From contig NZ_CAKLBX010000001.1 in assembly GCF_920987055.1 (NCBI RefSeq), positions 1,784,501 to 1,848,500 on the forward strand: DNA of 64,000 bases, in the 5' to 3' direction. Below, piece by piece: positions 48,252-57,742 of the stretch (the first letter of the stretch is position 1; each line of letters begins with the position of its first letter). The position numbers were made by a program, and so were the translations under genes. Under the pieces are notes generated by a model. It was given only the letters and a program-made list of their open reading frames with translations. It searched no databases and was not told the DNA's origin. Source of the stretch: Novosphingobium sp. CECT 9465 (GTDB lineage: Bacteria > Pseudomonadota > Alphaproteobacteria > Sphingomonadales > Sphingomonadaceae).

Positions 48252-48461
48252 ATGATTGCAAAAACCGCGATTTCGGTGGTGGGCACATTGGCTATGCTCT
48301 CGGTGGCAGCTCCCGCCCATGCCTATCTTGATCCTGCCACCGGCAGCATCATCGTGCAGGCTGTGATCGGCGCAATCGCGGGTGGTACGCTGATGTTCCG
48401 CACTTCACTGCATCGCATCAAGTCATTCTTCGTGCGCGGCAACGCAAACGGTGAAAAATGA
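48252..48461 (+). CDS. YLDPATGS-type small membrane protein
   Basis: A 69-residue protein: signal peptide MIAKTAISVVGTLAMLSVAAPAHA, then YLDPATGSIIVQAVIGAIAGGT and a basic end (FRTSLHRIKSFFVRG). The motif YLDPxTGS followed by one transmembrane helix recurs in small proteins beside polysaccharide or envelope genes; the role is unknown. Strong ribosome site AGGAG 8 nt upstream. It overlaps the methyltransferase start by 4 nt (ATGA), so the two are translationally coupled. Confidence 0.8.
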   Translation: MIAKTAISVVGTLAMLSVAAPAHAYLDPATGSIIVQAVIGAIAGGTLMFRTSLHRIKSFFVRGNANGEK

Positions 48462-49852
48462 GCACAGCCGCAGCCATTGTTGAAGGCGGATCATTTCGCG
48501 ACCCAGGCGGGCGCGTTTTCCGCGCCGGGGAGGCGATCCTGCGCACCGTGACGGACACGGCAGCGGAAAACTTCGCCGCTGTCAGCCAGTCTGGCGTCCT
48601 GCGCCGACTTGCCGATGCTGGCACACTGGTCGACTTTGCCGACGTGACCGAGCAGGCTACGGCTTATGGTCTTGACGCGGCGAAGTATCTGCTTGCGCAT
48701 CCCCGCATTCCGTTCATCTCATACCCCTATGAATGGAGTTTTAGCTTGCACAAGGCGGCGGCGCTGGCGCACCTTGAGTTGCACTTGTCGCTGCTAAAGG
48801 ACGGTTTCACGCTCAGCGACGCCACAGCCTATAACGTCCAGTTCGACGGCGTACGCCCCGTGTTCATCGATCACCTCTCAATCCGTCCGTATCAGGAGGG
48901 CGAGATCTGGGCCGGACACCGCCAGTTCTGCATGCAGTTTTTGAATCCGCTGCTGATGTGGTCCATTCTCGATTTGCAGCCCAGCCAGTGGTTCCGTGGA
49001 TCACTTGAAGGTATTGCGCCTGAAGATCTGGCAAAGCTGATCCCTCTGCGCAAACGGCTCAACCTGACCGTGCTGACTCACGTCATTGCGCAAGCCGCTA
49101 TGCAGAAGCGGTCGGTCAAGACGACCACAGGTTCTGCCCGCTATCGCACCGCAAAGCTTCCGCGCATGAGCTTTGAAGGCATGCTGCATGGCTTGCGTTC
49201 CCACATCGCGAAGTTGGAAGTGCCGTCGCATCGTACCGTTTGGGGCGATTATGCCGAGAACACCAGCTATTCGACCCCCGAAATGGAAACCAAGCATCGT
49301 TTTGTGCGGGAAATGGTTGCGGCAGTTCAGCCCGAACTGCTTTATGATATCGGCTGTAACAGTGGTGACTATTCGATCGCCGCGTTGGAAGCTGGGGCAA
49401 AATCGGTCATCGGTTTCGATTTTGATCAGGGTGCCCTGGAAATTGCATATCGCCGCTCGCACGAAAAGAACTTGAAATTCCTGCCCTTGTGGCTTGATGC
49501 TGCCAACCCTAGCCCATCGCAAGGTTGGGGTCAGGCCGAACGCATGGGTTTTTCAGGCCGCGCTGCACCAGAAGCATTGCTGGCGCTGGCAGTCATCCAT
49601 CACATTGCGATCGGACGCAATGTACCACTGGATATGGCGACGGACTGGCTCGTTTCACATGCACCGGCAGGGGTTATCGAATTTCCGCACAAGGCTGATC
49701 CGATGGTTCAGACCCTACTGGCGCAACGCGATGATATTTTCCCGCATTACGACAAGGACAATTTCGCGCAAATTCTCGGCAAGAGGGCGCGCATCGTCAA
49801 GCAAGTCGATGTTCTGCCGACCCGTACGCTGTTCTGGTATGATCGGGGCTGA
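48458..49852 (+). CDS. NoeA-type SAM-dependent methyltransferase with kinase-like N-terminus
   Basis: A 464-residue protein of two parts. The C-terminal part (about residues 255-464) is a class I methyltransferase: LLYDIGCNSGDYSIAALEAG is motif I (shown: YDIGCNSGDYSIAAL), VIGFDFDQGALEIA is motif II and ALAVIHHIAIGRNV the motif IV region. The N-terminal part has HLELHLSLLKDGFTLSDATAYNVQF followed by PVFIDHLSI, which resembles the catalytic Asp...Asn and following Asp of kinase-fold phosphotransferases. Database relatives are usually called nodulation protein NoeA-like. Possibly modifies an envelope glycan together with the two genes before it; unproven. Confidence 0.75.
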   Translation: MSTAAAIVEGGSFRDPGGRVFRAGEAILRTVTDTAAENFAAVSQSGVLRRLADAGTLVDFADVTEQATAYGLDAAKYLLAHPRIPFISYPYEWSFSLHKAAALAHLELHLSLLKDGFTLSDATAYNVQFDGVRPVFIDHLSIRPYQEGEIWAGHRQFCMQFLNPLLMWSILDLQPSQWFRGSLEGIAPEDLAKLIPLRKRLNLTVLTHVIAQAAMQKRSVKTTTGSARYRTAKLPRMSFEGMLHGLRSHIAKLEVPSHRTVWGDYAENTSYSTPEMETKHRFVREMVAAVQPELLYDIGCNSGDYSIAALEAGAKSVIGFDFDQGALEIAYRRSHEKNLKFLPLWLDAANPSPSQGWGQAERMGFSGRAAPEALLALAVIHHIAIGRNVPLDMATDWLVSHAPAGVIEFPHKADPMVQTLLAQRDDIFPHYDKDNFAQILGKRARIVKQVDVLPTRTLFWYDRG

Positions 49853-49975
49853 TGCTTGCAGCATTCGGCCAACTTAGTCATTTTTCAATGTTTGCCAGCT
49901 ATTGATCATGCTGGACGACCGGCGGCCGCGACGGTGCGCCTAGGCAGCGGCCGAAGTTAGAGGGAAAGACGCGAG

Positions 49976-51514
49976 ATGAGCGCATTTGGTCGACGCAATG
50001 GGGCGGGAAGCGCGCTTGGCGCTGCAAGAGCGCAGTTCGGCATTGCCCGCCCCATGAAGTCTGGCGAACAAGCGGCCGCCTCAAACAATGCGCCGCTTCC
50101 CATGCCGATGGGGGGAGAGCAATTTCCGCCGCTGCCTGCGCTCGACCCGGCAGATGCGCCGGTCAATGCTGCATCGCTGAAGGCCGATGCGCTGACCCGG
50201 CTTGCCGATCGCGCCAATGGCGTGAACGAGGGCAATTATCAGGCCGAGGGCTTCGAGGCTTCGGTGCACAAGATCAAGGAGCAGGTGCTGCCGCGCCTGC
50301 TGGAGCGGGTCGACCCCGAAGCGGCCGCCACGCTGACCAAGGACGAACTGTCCGAAGAATTCCGGCCGATCATCCTTGAGGTGCTCGCAGAACTCAAGGT
50401 TACCCTCAACCGCCGCGAACAGTTCGCGCTGGAAAAGGTGCTGATCGATGAGCTGCTCGGTTTCGGGCCGCTGGAAGAGCTGCTCAACGATCCCGACATC
50501 TCGGACATCATGGTCAACGGACCGGAGCAGACCTACATCGAAAAGAAGGGCAAGCTCGTGCTCGCCCCGATCCGCTTCCGCGATGAAAGTCATCTGTTCC
50601 AGATCGCCCAGCGCATCGTCAACCAGGTCGGCCGCCGCGTCGACCAGACCACGCCGCTCGCCGACGCCCGCCTCAAGGACGGCAGCCGCGTCAACGTGAT
50701 TGTGCCGCCGCTCAGCCTGCGCGGCACCGCGATTTCCATTCGTAAGTTTTCCGAAAAGCCGATCACGATCGACATGCTGCGCGATTTCGGCTCGATGTCG
50801 GACAAGATGGCCACCTGCCTGAAGATCGCCGGTGCTTGCCGGATGAACGTGGTCATCTCCGGCGGTACGGGTTCGGGCAAGACGACGATGCTCAACGCCT
50901 TGTCGAAGATGATCGATCCGGGCGAACGTGTGCTGACCATCGAAGACGCTGCCGAACTTCGCCTGCAACAGCCGCACTGGTTGCCGCTGGAAACCCGCCC
51001 GCCGAACCTGGAAGGCCAGGGCGCAATCACCATCGGCGATCTTGTGAAGAACGCGCTGCGTATGCGTCCTGACCGCATCATCCTGGGCGAAATTCGCGGT
51101 GCGGAGTGCTTCGATCTGCTTGCCGCGATGAACACCGGCCACGATGGATCGATGTGTACGCTCCACGCCAACAGTCCGCGCGAATGCCTTGGCCGTATGG
51201 AAAACATGATCCTTATGGGCGATATCAAGATCCCCAAGGAAGCGATCTCGCGCCAGATCGCGGAATCGGTGGATCTCATCGTCCAGGTCAAGCGCCTGCG
51301 CGACGGTTCGCGCCGCACAACCAACGTGACCGAAGTGATCGGCATGGAAGGCGACGTGATCGTCACGCAGGAACTGTTCAAGTTCGAGTATCTGGACGAA
51401 ACCGATGACGGCAAGATCATCGGCGAGTTCCGCTCGTCCGGCCTGCGCCCCTATACGCTTGAAAAGGCGCGTCAGTTCGGCTTCGATCAAGCCTATCTCG
51501 AAGCCTGTCTCTAA
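49976..51514 (+). CDS. cpaF: Flp/Tad pilus secretion ATPase CpaF (TadA)
   Basis: The hexameric cytoplasmic ATPase that drives Flp pilus assembly. 512 residues: variable N-terminus (about 1-75), helical domain (VLPRLLERVDPEAAATLTKDE), then DELLGFGPLEELLNDPDISDIMVNGP, and the ATPase core with Walker A SGGTGSGKTT (about residues 295-304), the Asp box TIEDAAEL, Walker B RIILGEIRGAE and His box GSMCTLHANSPRE. The rest of the tad operon is not adjacent: a two-gene-free stretch and unrelated genes flank it, so the pilus genes are dispersed in this genome. Upstream 49853-49975 shows no gene. Confidence 0.95.
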   Translation: MSAFGRRNGAGSALGAARAQFGIARPMKSGEQAAASNNAPLPMPMGGEQFPPLPALDPADAPVNAASLKADALTRLADRANGVNEGNYQAEGFEASVHKIKEQVLPRLLERVDPEAAATLTKDELSEEFRPIILEVLAELKVTLNRREQFALEKVLIDELLGFGPLEELLNDPDISDIMVNGPEQTYIEKKGKLVLAPIRFRDESHLFQIAQRIVNQVGRRVDQTTPLADARLKDGSRVNVIVPPLSLRGTAISIRKFSEKPITIDMLRDFGSMSDKMATCLKIAGACRMNVVISGGTGSGKTTMLNALSKMIDPGERVLTIEDAAELRLQQPHWLPLETRPPNLEGQGAITIGDLVKNALRMRPDRIILGEIRGAECFDLLAAMNTGHDGSMCTLHANSPRECLGRMENMILMGDIKIPKEAISRQIAESVDLIVQVKRLRDGSRRTTNVTEVIGMEGDVIVTQELFKFEYLDETDDGKIIGEFRSSGLRPYTLEKARQFGFDQAYLEACL

Positions 51515-51729
51515 CCTGCGAACCATTCACGCATAGCAAGGCCGAGCAACACGATCGCAGCAAGGAACGCGATCAGATAAACCGTCGTCCATGGCATGAA
51601 GCCCACCGCATCAAGATTGGTGCGGCGCAAACGGCGGCGTTCTGCCCATGAGGCTGCCAGCGCCACGATCAGCGCGATGGCACCGATGGCGGCGTGAAAT
51701 TCCCATTCGTGCACGAACCAGATGTCCAT
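51511..51729 (-). CDS. Small two-helix membrane protein, hypothetical
   Basis: A 72-residue protein with two hydrophobic segments (HAAIGAIALIVALAASWA and WTTVYLIAFLAAIVLLGLAM) separated by a basic loop (ERRRLRRTN). No family recognised. The ATG at 51729 (MDIWFVHEWEF) is the likely start; the open frame continues 26 codons into the promoter of the EamA gene. Its stop overlaps the cpaF stop convergently by 4 nt. Confidence 0.55.
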   Translation of the reverse strand: MDIWFVHEWEFHAAIGAIALIVALAASWAERRRLRRTNLDAVGFMPWTTVYLIAFLAAIVLLGLAMREWFAG

Positions 51730-51777
51730 TTTGCGCCCATGGGCAAGTAAGCGCTTGATCGCAAGAGGGCTTAGCCT

Positions 51778-52704
51778 ATGGCCTCGCCCATGGCCCCGCC
51801 TTCGCATGATCGTCCGATGTTTGCGCTTGCGTTGCGCCTGTCAGCCACCGTCATGTTCGCGTTGATGCTGCTGCTGGTCAAGCTGACCGGCGAACGCGGC
51901 ATCGCCTTGCCCGAAACACTGTTCTGGCGGCAATTGCTGCCGGCACTGGCAATATTCGGGTGGCTGCTGGCGCGTGGACAATTGCACAGGCTGAAAACGA
52001 AACGACCATGGGTTCACGCGCGGCGCGCGCTGATCGGCGGAACGGGCATGTTCCTCACCCTTGGCGTGGTGCGCGTGTTGCCGCTGGCCGAGGCAACAGT
52101 GCTGGGATTCACCGCGCCGATGTTTGCGGTTATCCTTTCGGTCCTGCTGCTGAAAGAGCGTGTGGGGGTTTGGCGATGGTCTGCCGTCCTTGCCGGACTG
52201 ATGGGTGTGCTGGTGATCGCAGGACCGGGCGGAGCAAGCTTGCCCATGTTTGGCGTGGCCGTGGGCATCGGCGCTGCGTTCATGGTGGCGCTTGTGACCG
52301 TCCAGGTCCGTGATCTTGGACGAACCGAAGAGCCGTTGACGGTCGTGTTCTATTTCTCTGCCCTCAGCGCCCCGCTGCTGGGCCTGTTCCTGTTTCGAAC
52401 CGGCGCCAGCCATGACATGACGGGGTGGCTGATGCTGGGCGGGATCGGCCTGACTGGCCTTGTTGCGCAGATCGCGATGACTGCGTCGCTGCGCTATGGC
52501 AGTGTGTCCAGCGTGATCGTGGTAGATTATATCCAGCTCGCCTGGGCCACGCTGCTGGGCTGGCTGGTATTCGATCACCTGCCGCCAGCTTCGACCTGGG
52601 TTGGCGCGCCGATCATCATCGGTGCAAGCCTGCTTATCGTATGGCGCGAACATGCCCTGGCAAAAGCCCACGCTGCCGCCCCGAATACCGCCCCGGCAGC
52701 CTGA
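51778..52704 (+). CDS. EamA/RhaT-family transporter
   Basis: A 308-residue membrane protein with ten helices in two EamA units, each with the family tail pattern (LPLAEATVLGFTAPMFAVILSVLLLKERV in the first, GSVSSVIVVDYIQLAWATLLGWLVF in the second; quoted parts VLGFTAPMFAVILS and VDYIQLAWATLLGW). Metabolite or drug exporter of unknown substrate. ATG with GAGGG 7 nt upstream. Unrelated in detail to the EamA gene at 45.4 kb. Confidence 0.85.
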   Translation: MASPMAPPSHDRPMFALALRLSATVMFALMLLLVKLTGERGIALPETLFWRQLLPALAIFGWLLARGQLHRLKTKRPWVHARRALIGGTGMFLTLGVVRVLPLAEATVLGFTAPMFAVILSVLLLKERVGVWRWSAVLAGLMGVLVIAGPGGASLPMFGVAVGIGAAFMVALVTVQVRDLGRTEEPLTVVFYFSALSAPLLGLFLFRTGASHDMTGWLMLGGIGLTGLVAQIAMTASLRYGSVSSVIVVDYIQLAWATLLGWLVFDHLPPASTWVGAPIIIGASLLIVWREHALAKAHAAAPNTAPAA

Positions 52705-52795
52705 CGGAACCGCTTGGACATCGCAGCGTTCTCACCATCGTCCAGTCCGTGAAGCGCCGTCCGCGCTTCAACGCATGTTTCGAAAGGTGAAAACC

Positions 52796-52927
52796 ATGAT
52801 CCGCAAGTTCGTAATGGCCACGATGATGGGCGGCCTCCTGCTGGGTGCCACGGCCTGCAACACCGTCAAGGGTGCGGGCCAGGATCTTGAATCCGCCGCC
52901 AACAGTACCGAAGAAGCCATCAATTAA
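52796..52927 (+). CDS. Entericidin-family small lipoprotein
   Basis: A 43-residue lipoprotein: MIRKFVMATMMGGLLLGATAC with lipobox LGATAC, followed by NTVKGAGQDLESAANSTEEAIN, the helical repeat pattern of entericidin A/B. These small membrane lipoproteins form a toxin/antidote-like pair in E. coli (ecnA/ecnB); in alphaproteobacteria single copies are common and stress-linked. AAAGG lies 7 nt upstream, and a strong terminator follows 24 nt after the stop. Confidence 0.9.
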   Translation: MIRKFVMATMMGGLLLGATACNTVKGAGQDLESAANSTEEAIN

Positions 52928-52950
52928 GCCGCCTGCCAATCAGCAGCAGA

Positions 52951-52985
52951 AATGGCCACCGCGGCGTTTCCACGGTGGCCATTTT
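52951..52985. terminator. Bidirectional rho-independent terminator
   Basis: An 11-bp perfect stem AATGGCCACCG / CGGTGGCCATT (52951-52961 with 52973-52983), T-rich on the right and A-rich on the left. It separates the convergent entericidin gene and gcvPB and can serve both. Confidence 0.9.
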
Positions 52986-52989
52986 CATG

Positions 52990-54546
52990 TCATGCGTCCT
53001 TGTAGACCAGCTTCGGTTTCCGCGCGGCCAGCGTCTCGTCCAGGCGGCGTCGCGGAGCGAGATGCGGGGCGCTTTTCAGCAATTCATCCCCTGCTCTTGC
53101 CCGCCCCGCCAGCGAGCGCATGGCACCGATGAACTGATCCAGCCCGGCCTTGCTCTCGGTCTCGGTCGGTTCCACCAGCATCGCCCCGTGGACGACCAGC
53201 GGGAAATAGACCGTCATCGGATGATAGCCTTCGTCGATCAGACCCTTGGCCAGATCGAGCGTCGAGAAGCCCTCGGCAAAACCGTTATCGCTGAACAGCG
53301 CTTCGTGCATGCACGGTCCCGCGGCTCCGAACGGCGCTTCCAGAACATCGTCGAGACTGCGCAGCACATAGTTTGCGTTCAGTACGGCGTCGCCCGACAC
53401 CTGCCGCAATCCGTCGGCGCCGTGGCTGAGGATATAGGCCAGCGCACGGGTAAACATGCCCATCTGGCCGTGGAACGCGCACATCCGCCCGAATGCCTGC
53501 GGGTGTTCGAGATGGGCATCCTCCTCTTCTATAAGCTTGATCGAGCCATCGGCCTGCCGTGCGGTGAATGGCAGCGGACCGAACGGGCTGAGTGCTTCGG
53601 AAAGGACGACCGGACCGGAACCCGGACCGCCGCCGCCGTGCGGTGTGGAGAAGGTTTTGTGCAGGTTGATATGCATGGCATCGACGCCAAGATCGCCCGG
53701 ACGAACCCGGCCGACGATGGCGTTGAAATTCGCCCCATCGCAATAGACGTATCCGCCAGCGGCATGAACCGCATCGGCAATCACCTTGAGATCGCGCTCG
53801 AACAGCCCGCAGGTGTTGGGGTTGGTGATCATCACGCCTGCAACATCGGGACCGAGCCGCCCGATGAGCGCGGCGGTATCGACGCGGCCGTCGGGCGTGG
53901 CGGGGATGTTTTCCACGCGGAAACCAGCGAAAGCGGCGGTGGCAGGATTGGTGCCATGCGCGCTTTCAGGCACGAGGATCACGTCGCGCGGATCGCCCTT
54001 GGCCTCCAGCGCGGCGCGAATGCACAGCAACCCGCACAATTCTCCATGAGCACCGGCTTTTGGCGTCATGGCAACGCCGTGCATGCCGGTCAATTCGATC
54101 AGCCAGAACGCGAGTTCGTTGATCACCGACAGCGCCCCCTGCACGGTCTGGACCGGCTGCAACGGATGGACATCAGCAAAACCCGGCATCCGCGCCACCT
54201 TTTCATCAAGGCGCGGGTTGTGCTTCATCGTGCATGAACCGAGCGGGAAAACGCCCAGGTCGATCGCGTAGTTCTGGCGCGAAAGGCGCGTGTAATGGCG
54301 CACGGTTTCCGGCTCTGACAGGCCCGGAAGATTCGGTACGTCCTTGCGCAGATTGGGGCCGAGTGCCGAAAGATCGAAGTCTGCCACGTCATCGAAATCC
54401 ACGCCGGAGCGACCGGACGATCCGATTTCGAACAGCAGCGCTTCTTCCAGTTGTAGCGCGCGATTGCTGGTAAAGGTTTCGATGGTGCCGCCTGACGAGG
54501 CTTCGCCCATCGCCGGACGCCAGCCCGAAGGATTGAGTTCGTTCAT
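52990..54546 (-). CDS. gcvPB: Glycine dehydrogenase (decarboxylating) subunit 2
   Basis: C-terminal half of the P protein, a PLP enzyme that decarboxylates glycine and passes aminomethyl to lipoyl-GcvH. 518 residues. The PLP lysine is about residue 297 in [17 protein letters not shown]. Other family segments: [34 protein letters not shown] and [11 protein letters not shown]. Start ATG is at 54546, overlapping the gcvPA stop by 4 nt. The two-subunit P protein is usual in many alphaproteobacteria and Gram-positives, unlike the single gene of E. coli. Confidence 0.96.
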   Translation of the reverse strand: MNELNPSGWRPAMGEASSGGTIETFTSNRALQLEEALLFEIGSSGRSGVDFDDVADFDLSALGPNLRKDVPNLPGLSEPETVRHYTRLSRQNYAIDLGVFPLGSCTMKHNPRLDEKVARMPGFADVHPLQPVQTVQGALSVINELAFWLIELTGMHGVAMTPKAGAHGELCGLLCIRAALEAKGDPRDVILVPESAHGTNPATAAFAGFRVENIPATPDGRVDTAALIGRLGPDVAGVMITNPNTCGLFERDLKVIADAVHAAGGYVYCDGANFNAIVGRVRPGDLGVDAMHINLHKTFSTPHGGGGPGSGPVVLSEALSPFGPLPFTARQADGSIKLIEEEDAHLEHPQAFGRMCAFHGQMGMFTRALAYILSHGADGLRQVSGDAVLNANYVLRSLDDVLEAPFGAAGPCMHEALFSDNGFAEGFSTLDLAKGLIDEGYHPMTVYFPLVVHGAMLVEPTETESKAGLDQFIGAMRSLAGRARAGDELLKSAPHLAPRRRLDETLAARKPKLVYKDA

Positions 54547-55901
54547 GCCAGCACCTCCCCAAGCGCCGTTGCCAGCGCTGCGATATCATCCTGTGTCGTG
54601 CATTCCGTGGTAGCGATCAGCAGCCCGCGTGAAAGCGCATCCACCTGCGGATAGAGCCGCCCCAGCGAGACCCCGCCCAGCACATCGGCTTCCGCAAGAT
54701 CACGCACGACCTGCCGCGCGTCCCTGGCCAGCTTCACCGTAAACTCGTTGAAATAGTGCGTGTTGATCACTTCAACGCCCGGAACCTGAGAAAGCTGCTC
54801 CACTGCCTGCCGCGCGCGCATGTGGCTGAGCCTGGCCATGTTCGAAAGCCCGGTCCCGCCCAGCAAGGTCATGTGGATCGAAAACGCCAGTGCACACAGC
54901 CCGGAATTGGTGCAGATGTTGCTCGTCGCCTTTTCACGCCGGATGTGCTGTTCACGCGTGGACAATGTAAGCACGAAGCCGCGCTTGCCATCGGCGTCCA
55001 CCGTTTCCCCGCACAACCTGCCAGGCATCTGCCGCACAAACTTTTCGCGGCAACCGAACAGGCCAAGGTAAGGCCCGCCAAATTGCAGGCCGACGCCGAG
55101 CGACTGCCCCTCGCCCACCACGATATCCGCGCCAAGACTGCCGGGGCTTTCCAGCAGGCCCAATGCGACCGGTTCGGTCACCACGGCGATCAGCAAGGCA
55201 CCCTTGGCCTGCGCTGCGGCAGCAATCGATGCAAGATCGGGAATACGCCCCAGCACATCGGGGTATTGCACCACGACACATGAGGTTTGCCCATCGATCT
55301 TCGCAATCAGTGCCTGATCGTCGGGTTCGGCCACAAGGTCTGGCGCGGATGTATCAAGCCGGTCACCGGTGAACTTTGCCATGGTGCGGGCGGTTTCGAC
55401 ATAGTGCGGATGCAGTCCGCCCGACACGATCGCATTGCTTCGCCGGGTGATCCGCGCCGCCATCGCGATGGCTTCCCAGCATGCGGTTGAACCATCGTAG
55501 AGCGAGGCATTGGCAACGTCCGTACCGAACAGGCGCGCAACCTGCGTCTGGAATTCGAACAGCACCTGCAACGTGCCTTGCGCAATTTCAGGCTGATAAG
55601 GCGTATAGGCTGTCAGGAATTCTCCGCGCTGGATCATGTGATCCACAGTCGCCGGAATGTGATGGCGGTATGCGCCTGCGCCCAGAAAGAATGGCACCGA
55701 TCCGGCAGTGGTGTTTTTGGCCGAAAGTCGCGCCATGTGGCGTTCGACCGCCATTTCGCTGGCGTGGTCGGGCAGGCCCGCAATTGGCGCCGTAAGGCGC
55801 GCATGTTCGGGCACATCGGCAAACAGTTCGTCGACAGAACCCGCGCCAACGACCGAGAGCATCGCGCTCCGGTCAGCGTCCGTCAGGGGAAGATAGCGCA
55901 T
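54543..55901 (-). CDS. gcvPA: Glycine dehydrogenase (decarboxylating) subunit 1
   Basis: N-terminal half of the glycine decarboxylase, 452 residues, non-catalytic for PLP Schiff base but needed for the heterotetramer. Family features: [60 protein letters not shown], and the C-terminal [15 protein letters not shown]. It follows gcvH by 4 nt and overlaps gcvPB by 4 nt, so the four gcv genes form one tight operon. Confidence 0.96.
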   Translation of the reverse strand: MRYLPLTDADRSAMLSVVGAGSVDELFADVPEHARLTAPIAGLPDHASEMAVERHMARLSAKNTTAGSVPFFLGAGAYRHHIPATVDHMIQRGEFLTAYTPYQPEIAQGTLQVLFEFQTQVARLFGTDVANASLYDGSTACWEAIAMAARITRRSNAIVSGGLHPHYVETARTMAKFTGDRLDTSAPDLVAEPDDQALIAKIDGQTSCVVVQYPDVLGRIPDLASIAAAAQAKGALLIAVVTEPVALGLLESPGSLGADIVVGEGQSLGVGLQFGGPYLGLFGCREKFVRQMPGRLCGETVDADGKRGFVLTLSTREQHIRREKATSNICTNSGLCALAFSIHMTLLGGTGLSNMARLSHMRARQAVEQLSQVPGVEVINTHYFNEFTVKLARDARQVVRDLAEADVLGGVSLGRLYPQVDALSRGLLIATTECTTQDDIAALATALGEVLA

Positions 55902-55905
55902 CGGA

Positions 55906-56280
55906 TCACAGCCCCGCGACGAATGTCTGATAGCTGGCCTCGTCCATCAGGCCATCGAGTTCGGCCAGGTCAGACAGCATCATCTTCCACAGCCAGCCCT
56001 CGCCCTCTGCATCGGAATTGACCAGTTCGGGCTGGTCTTCGAGCGCGGCATTGACCACCGTGACCGTGCCCGAAACGGGCGCGTAAACATCGGACGCAGC
56101 CTTCACGCTGTCGACGACGGAAGCGCTATCGCCCTTGGCCACCGCAGCATCCACCGCAGGCACTTCGACAAACGTGATGTCGCCCAACTGGCTCTGCGCA
56201 TAATCGGTGATGCCGACAGTGGCTTCGCTGCCTTCAACCGCGATCCATTCGTGGTCCTTGGTGAAATAGCGGGTCATCAT
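55906..56280 (-). CDS. gcvH: Glycine cleavage system H protein
   Basis: Lipoyl carrier that shuttles the aminomethyl group between GcvP, GcvT and the L protein. 124 residues, of normal length. The lipoyl lysine is about residue 60 in [18 protein letters not shown]; the N-terminal [13 protein letters not shown] and [19 protein letters not shown] are canonical. The frame begins with two Met codons; either may be used, the first overlapping the end of gcvT. Confidence 0.97.
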   Translation of the reverse strand: MMTRYFTKDHEWIAVEGSEATVGITDYAQSQLGDITFVEVPAVDAAVAKGDSASVVDSVKAASDVYAPVSGTVTVVNAALEDQPELVNSDAEGEGWLWKMMLSDLAELDGLMDEASYQTFVAGL

Positions 56281-57431
56281 GCGGCTCCTTTGCGGTGATA
56301 GCGGTGGGGAACGAATGGCATCGACGCGACGGTGGCGGACAGCATGCGTCCACGCACATCGATGGAAAGCGGGGTGCCGGGGGCGGCATGTTCGGTGGCA
56401 ACGAAGGCCATGGCAATCGGGCGTTCGAGGCTGGGAGAAAACCCGCCCGAAGTGACAATGCCGACTTTGGTATCACCGGAATATACCGTCGCACCCTCGC
56501 GCGCGGCCATGCGGCCTTCGATCACCAGGCCTACCCGACGTGTGGATGCGCCGGTGGCGATCAGTGGCAGGATATGATCCGCGCCGGGAAATCCGCCTTC
56601 GCTGCGGCGGCGCTTGTTGATCCCGAACAGCAGGTCGGCGCTGACCGGATCGACGGTGTCGGTCATGTCGTGTCCGTAAAGCGGCAGGCCCGCTTCAAGG
56701 CGCAAGCTGTCACGCGCGCCCAGACCGATCGGCTTCACTTGCGGTTGCGCACAGATCAGGTCTGCCAGTTCTGCGGCGTTTTCCGCCGGAACCGAGATTT
56801 CGAAGCCATCTTCGCCGGTATAACCCGACCGACTGATCCAGGCATCGACCCCGCCCAGCTTGAACTGGCCACCGCGCATGAACGTGAGTGCCGACAGAGG
56901 ATATTCGCCGGTAACCAGCGGGGCGAGGGCCTCGAAGGCTGCCGGCCCCTGCAAGGCGAACAGCGCTGTATCCTCAAGATGATTGAGCGTCACTTCATCG
57001 GGCAGATTTTCGCGCAAATGGGCAATGTCGTCCCACTTGGTTGCGCCGTTGACGACAAGGTCGAACCCAGTCCCCCAGCGGGTAACCATCAGGTCATCAA
57101 GAATGCCGCCCTCGGCGTTCAACAGCAGCGAATAGCGCACCCCGCCCAAGGGGAGCGTCGAAAGATCGATGGGAAGCACCGCTTCAAGCGCGGCCTCGGT
57201 GCCCTCGCCCGAAACGTAAAGCTGGCCCATGTGCGAAACATCGAAGAACCCGGCAGATTGCCGCGTCCACAGATGTTCGGCGATGATGCCCTCGAACTGC
57301 ACGGGCATCCAGTAGCCCGCGAAGTCCACCATGCGGCCACCGCGCGCGCGGTGCCAGCCATCGAGTGGAAGCGCCAGCGGGCCGAGCGGCTCGGCATCGT
57401 CGGTCGGATCAATATCGTATGTGTCGCTCAC
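56277..57431 (-). CDS. gcvT: Aminomethyltransferase (glycine cleavage T protein)
   Basis: Transfers the methylene group from GcvH to tetrahydrofolate and releases ammonia. 384 residues with the folate-binding Asp region ([13 protein letters not shown]), [21 protein letters not shown] and [12 protein letters not shown], and later [20 protein letters not shown] start at 57431 with GGGAAA upstream. First gene of the operon; the tandem glycine riboswitch lies directly upstream, so the whole operon is controlled by glycine. Confidence 0.96.
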   Translation of the reverse strand: MSDTYDIDPTDDAEPLGPLALPLDGWHRARGGRMVDFAGYWMPVQFEGIIAEHLWTRQSAGFFDVSHMGQLYVSGEGTEAALEAVLPIDLSTLPLGGVRYSLLLNAEGGILDDLMVTRWGTGFDLVVNGATKWDDIAHLRENLPDEVTLNHLEDTALFALQGPAAFEALAPLVTGEYPLSALTFMRGGQFKLGGVDAWISRSGYTGEDGFEISVPAENAAELADLICAQPQVKPIGLGARDSLRLEAGLPLYGHDMTDTVDPVSADLLFGINKRRRSEGGFPGADHILPLIATGASTRRVGLVIEGRMAAREGATVYSGDTKVGIVTSGGFSPSLERPIAMAFVATEHAAPGTPLSIDVRGRMLSATVASMPFVPHRYHRKGAA

Positions 57432-57465
57432 AAATCAGTTTCCCGTACAGTTCAGACGCCATTCG

Positions 57466-57683
57466 GCGCCCCCTCTGTCACGGAAACCTGAGAGCTTTCC
57501 CCCACCTTCCTCTCCAGAAAGGCTTCACGAGGTTACCCCTTCGGCGGCCCCCCTCTGTCGAGAAGTGGCACTTTCCAGAGCGTCGCTATCGACCCACGCG
57601 GTCCATTTGCCTGAGAGATTCCGGGGCGGTTGCTCCTTCGGCGTCTCTCGATCCTGAACGAATCGAGAGAACTCTCCCGCGCG
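57466..57683 (-). promoter_or_regulatory. Tandem glycine riboswitch (gcvT motif)
   Basis: Two aptamers in series on the minus strand. The first has the gcvT-motif core GCGGGAGAG, then GCCGAAGGAGCAA (plus 57630-57642) and CTCTCAGGCAAATGGACCG (plus 57597-57616). The second begins with CTCTGGAAAG and has GCCGAAGGGGTAACC (plus 57531-57545), CTCTCAGGTTTCCG (plus 57481-57494) and ends GACAGAGGG (plus 57471-57479). It ends 35-40 nt before the gcvT start. Such tandem aptamers turn gcv operons on when glycine binds. No intrinsic terminator after the second aptamer is evident, so control may act at translation of gcvT. Confidence 0.95.
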
Positions 57684-57742
57684 ATCAGCGACGCTGCCTT
57701 GTCGCGGTGGTGCGGCCCCAAGTCAACCGCGCCCGATCATCC

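Noticed and set aside
50081-51526. Long open frame (481 codons) on the minus strand opposite cpaF
   Set aside because: The sense strand encodes a full CpaF with all ATPase motifs; the antisense product is His/Arg/Gln-rich and resembles no protein.
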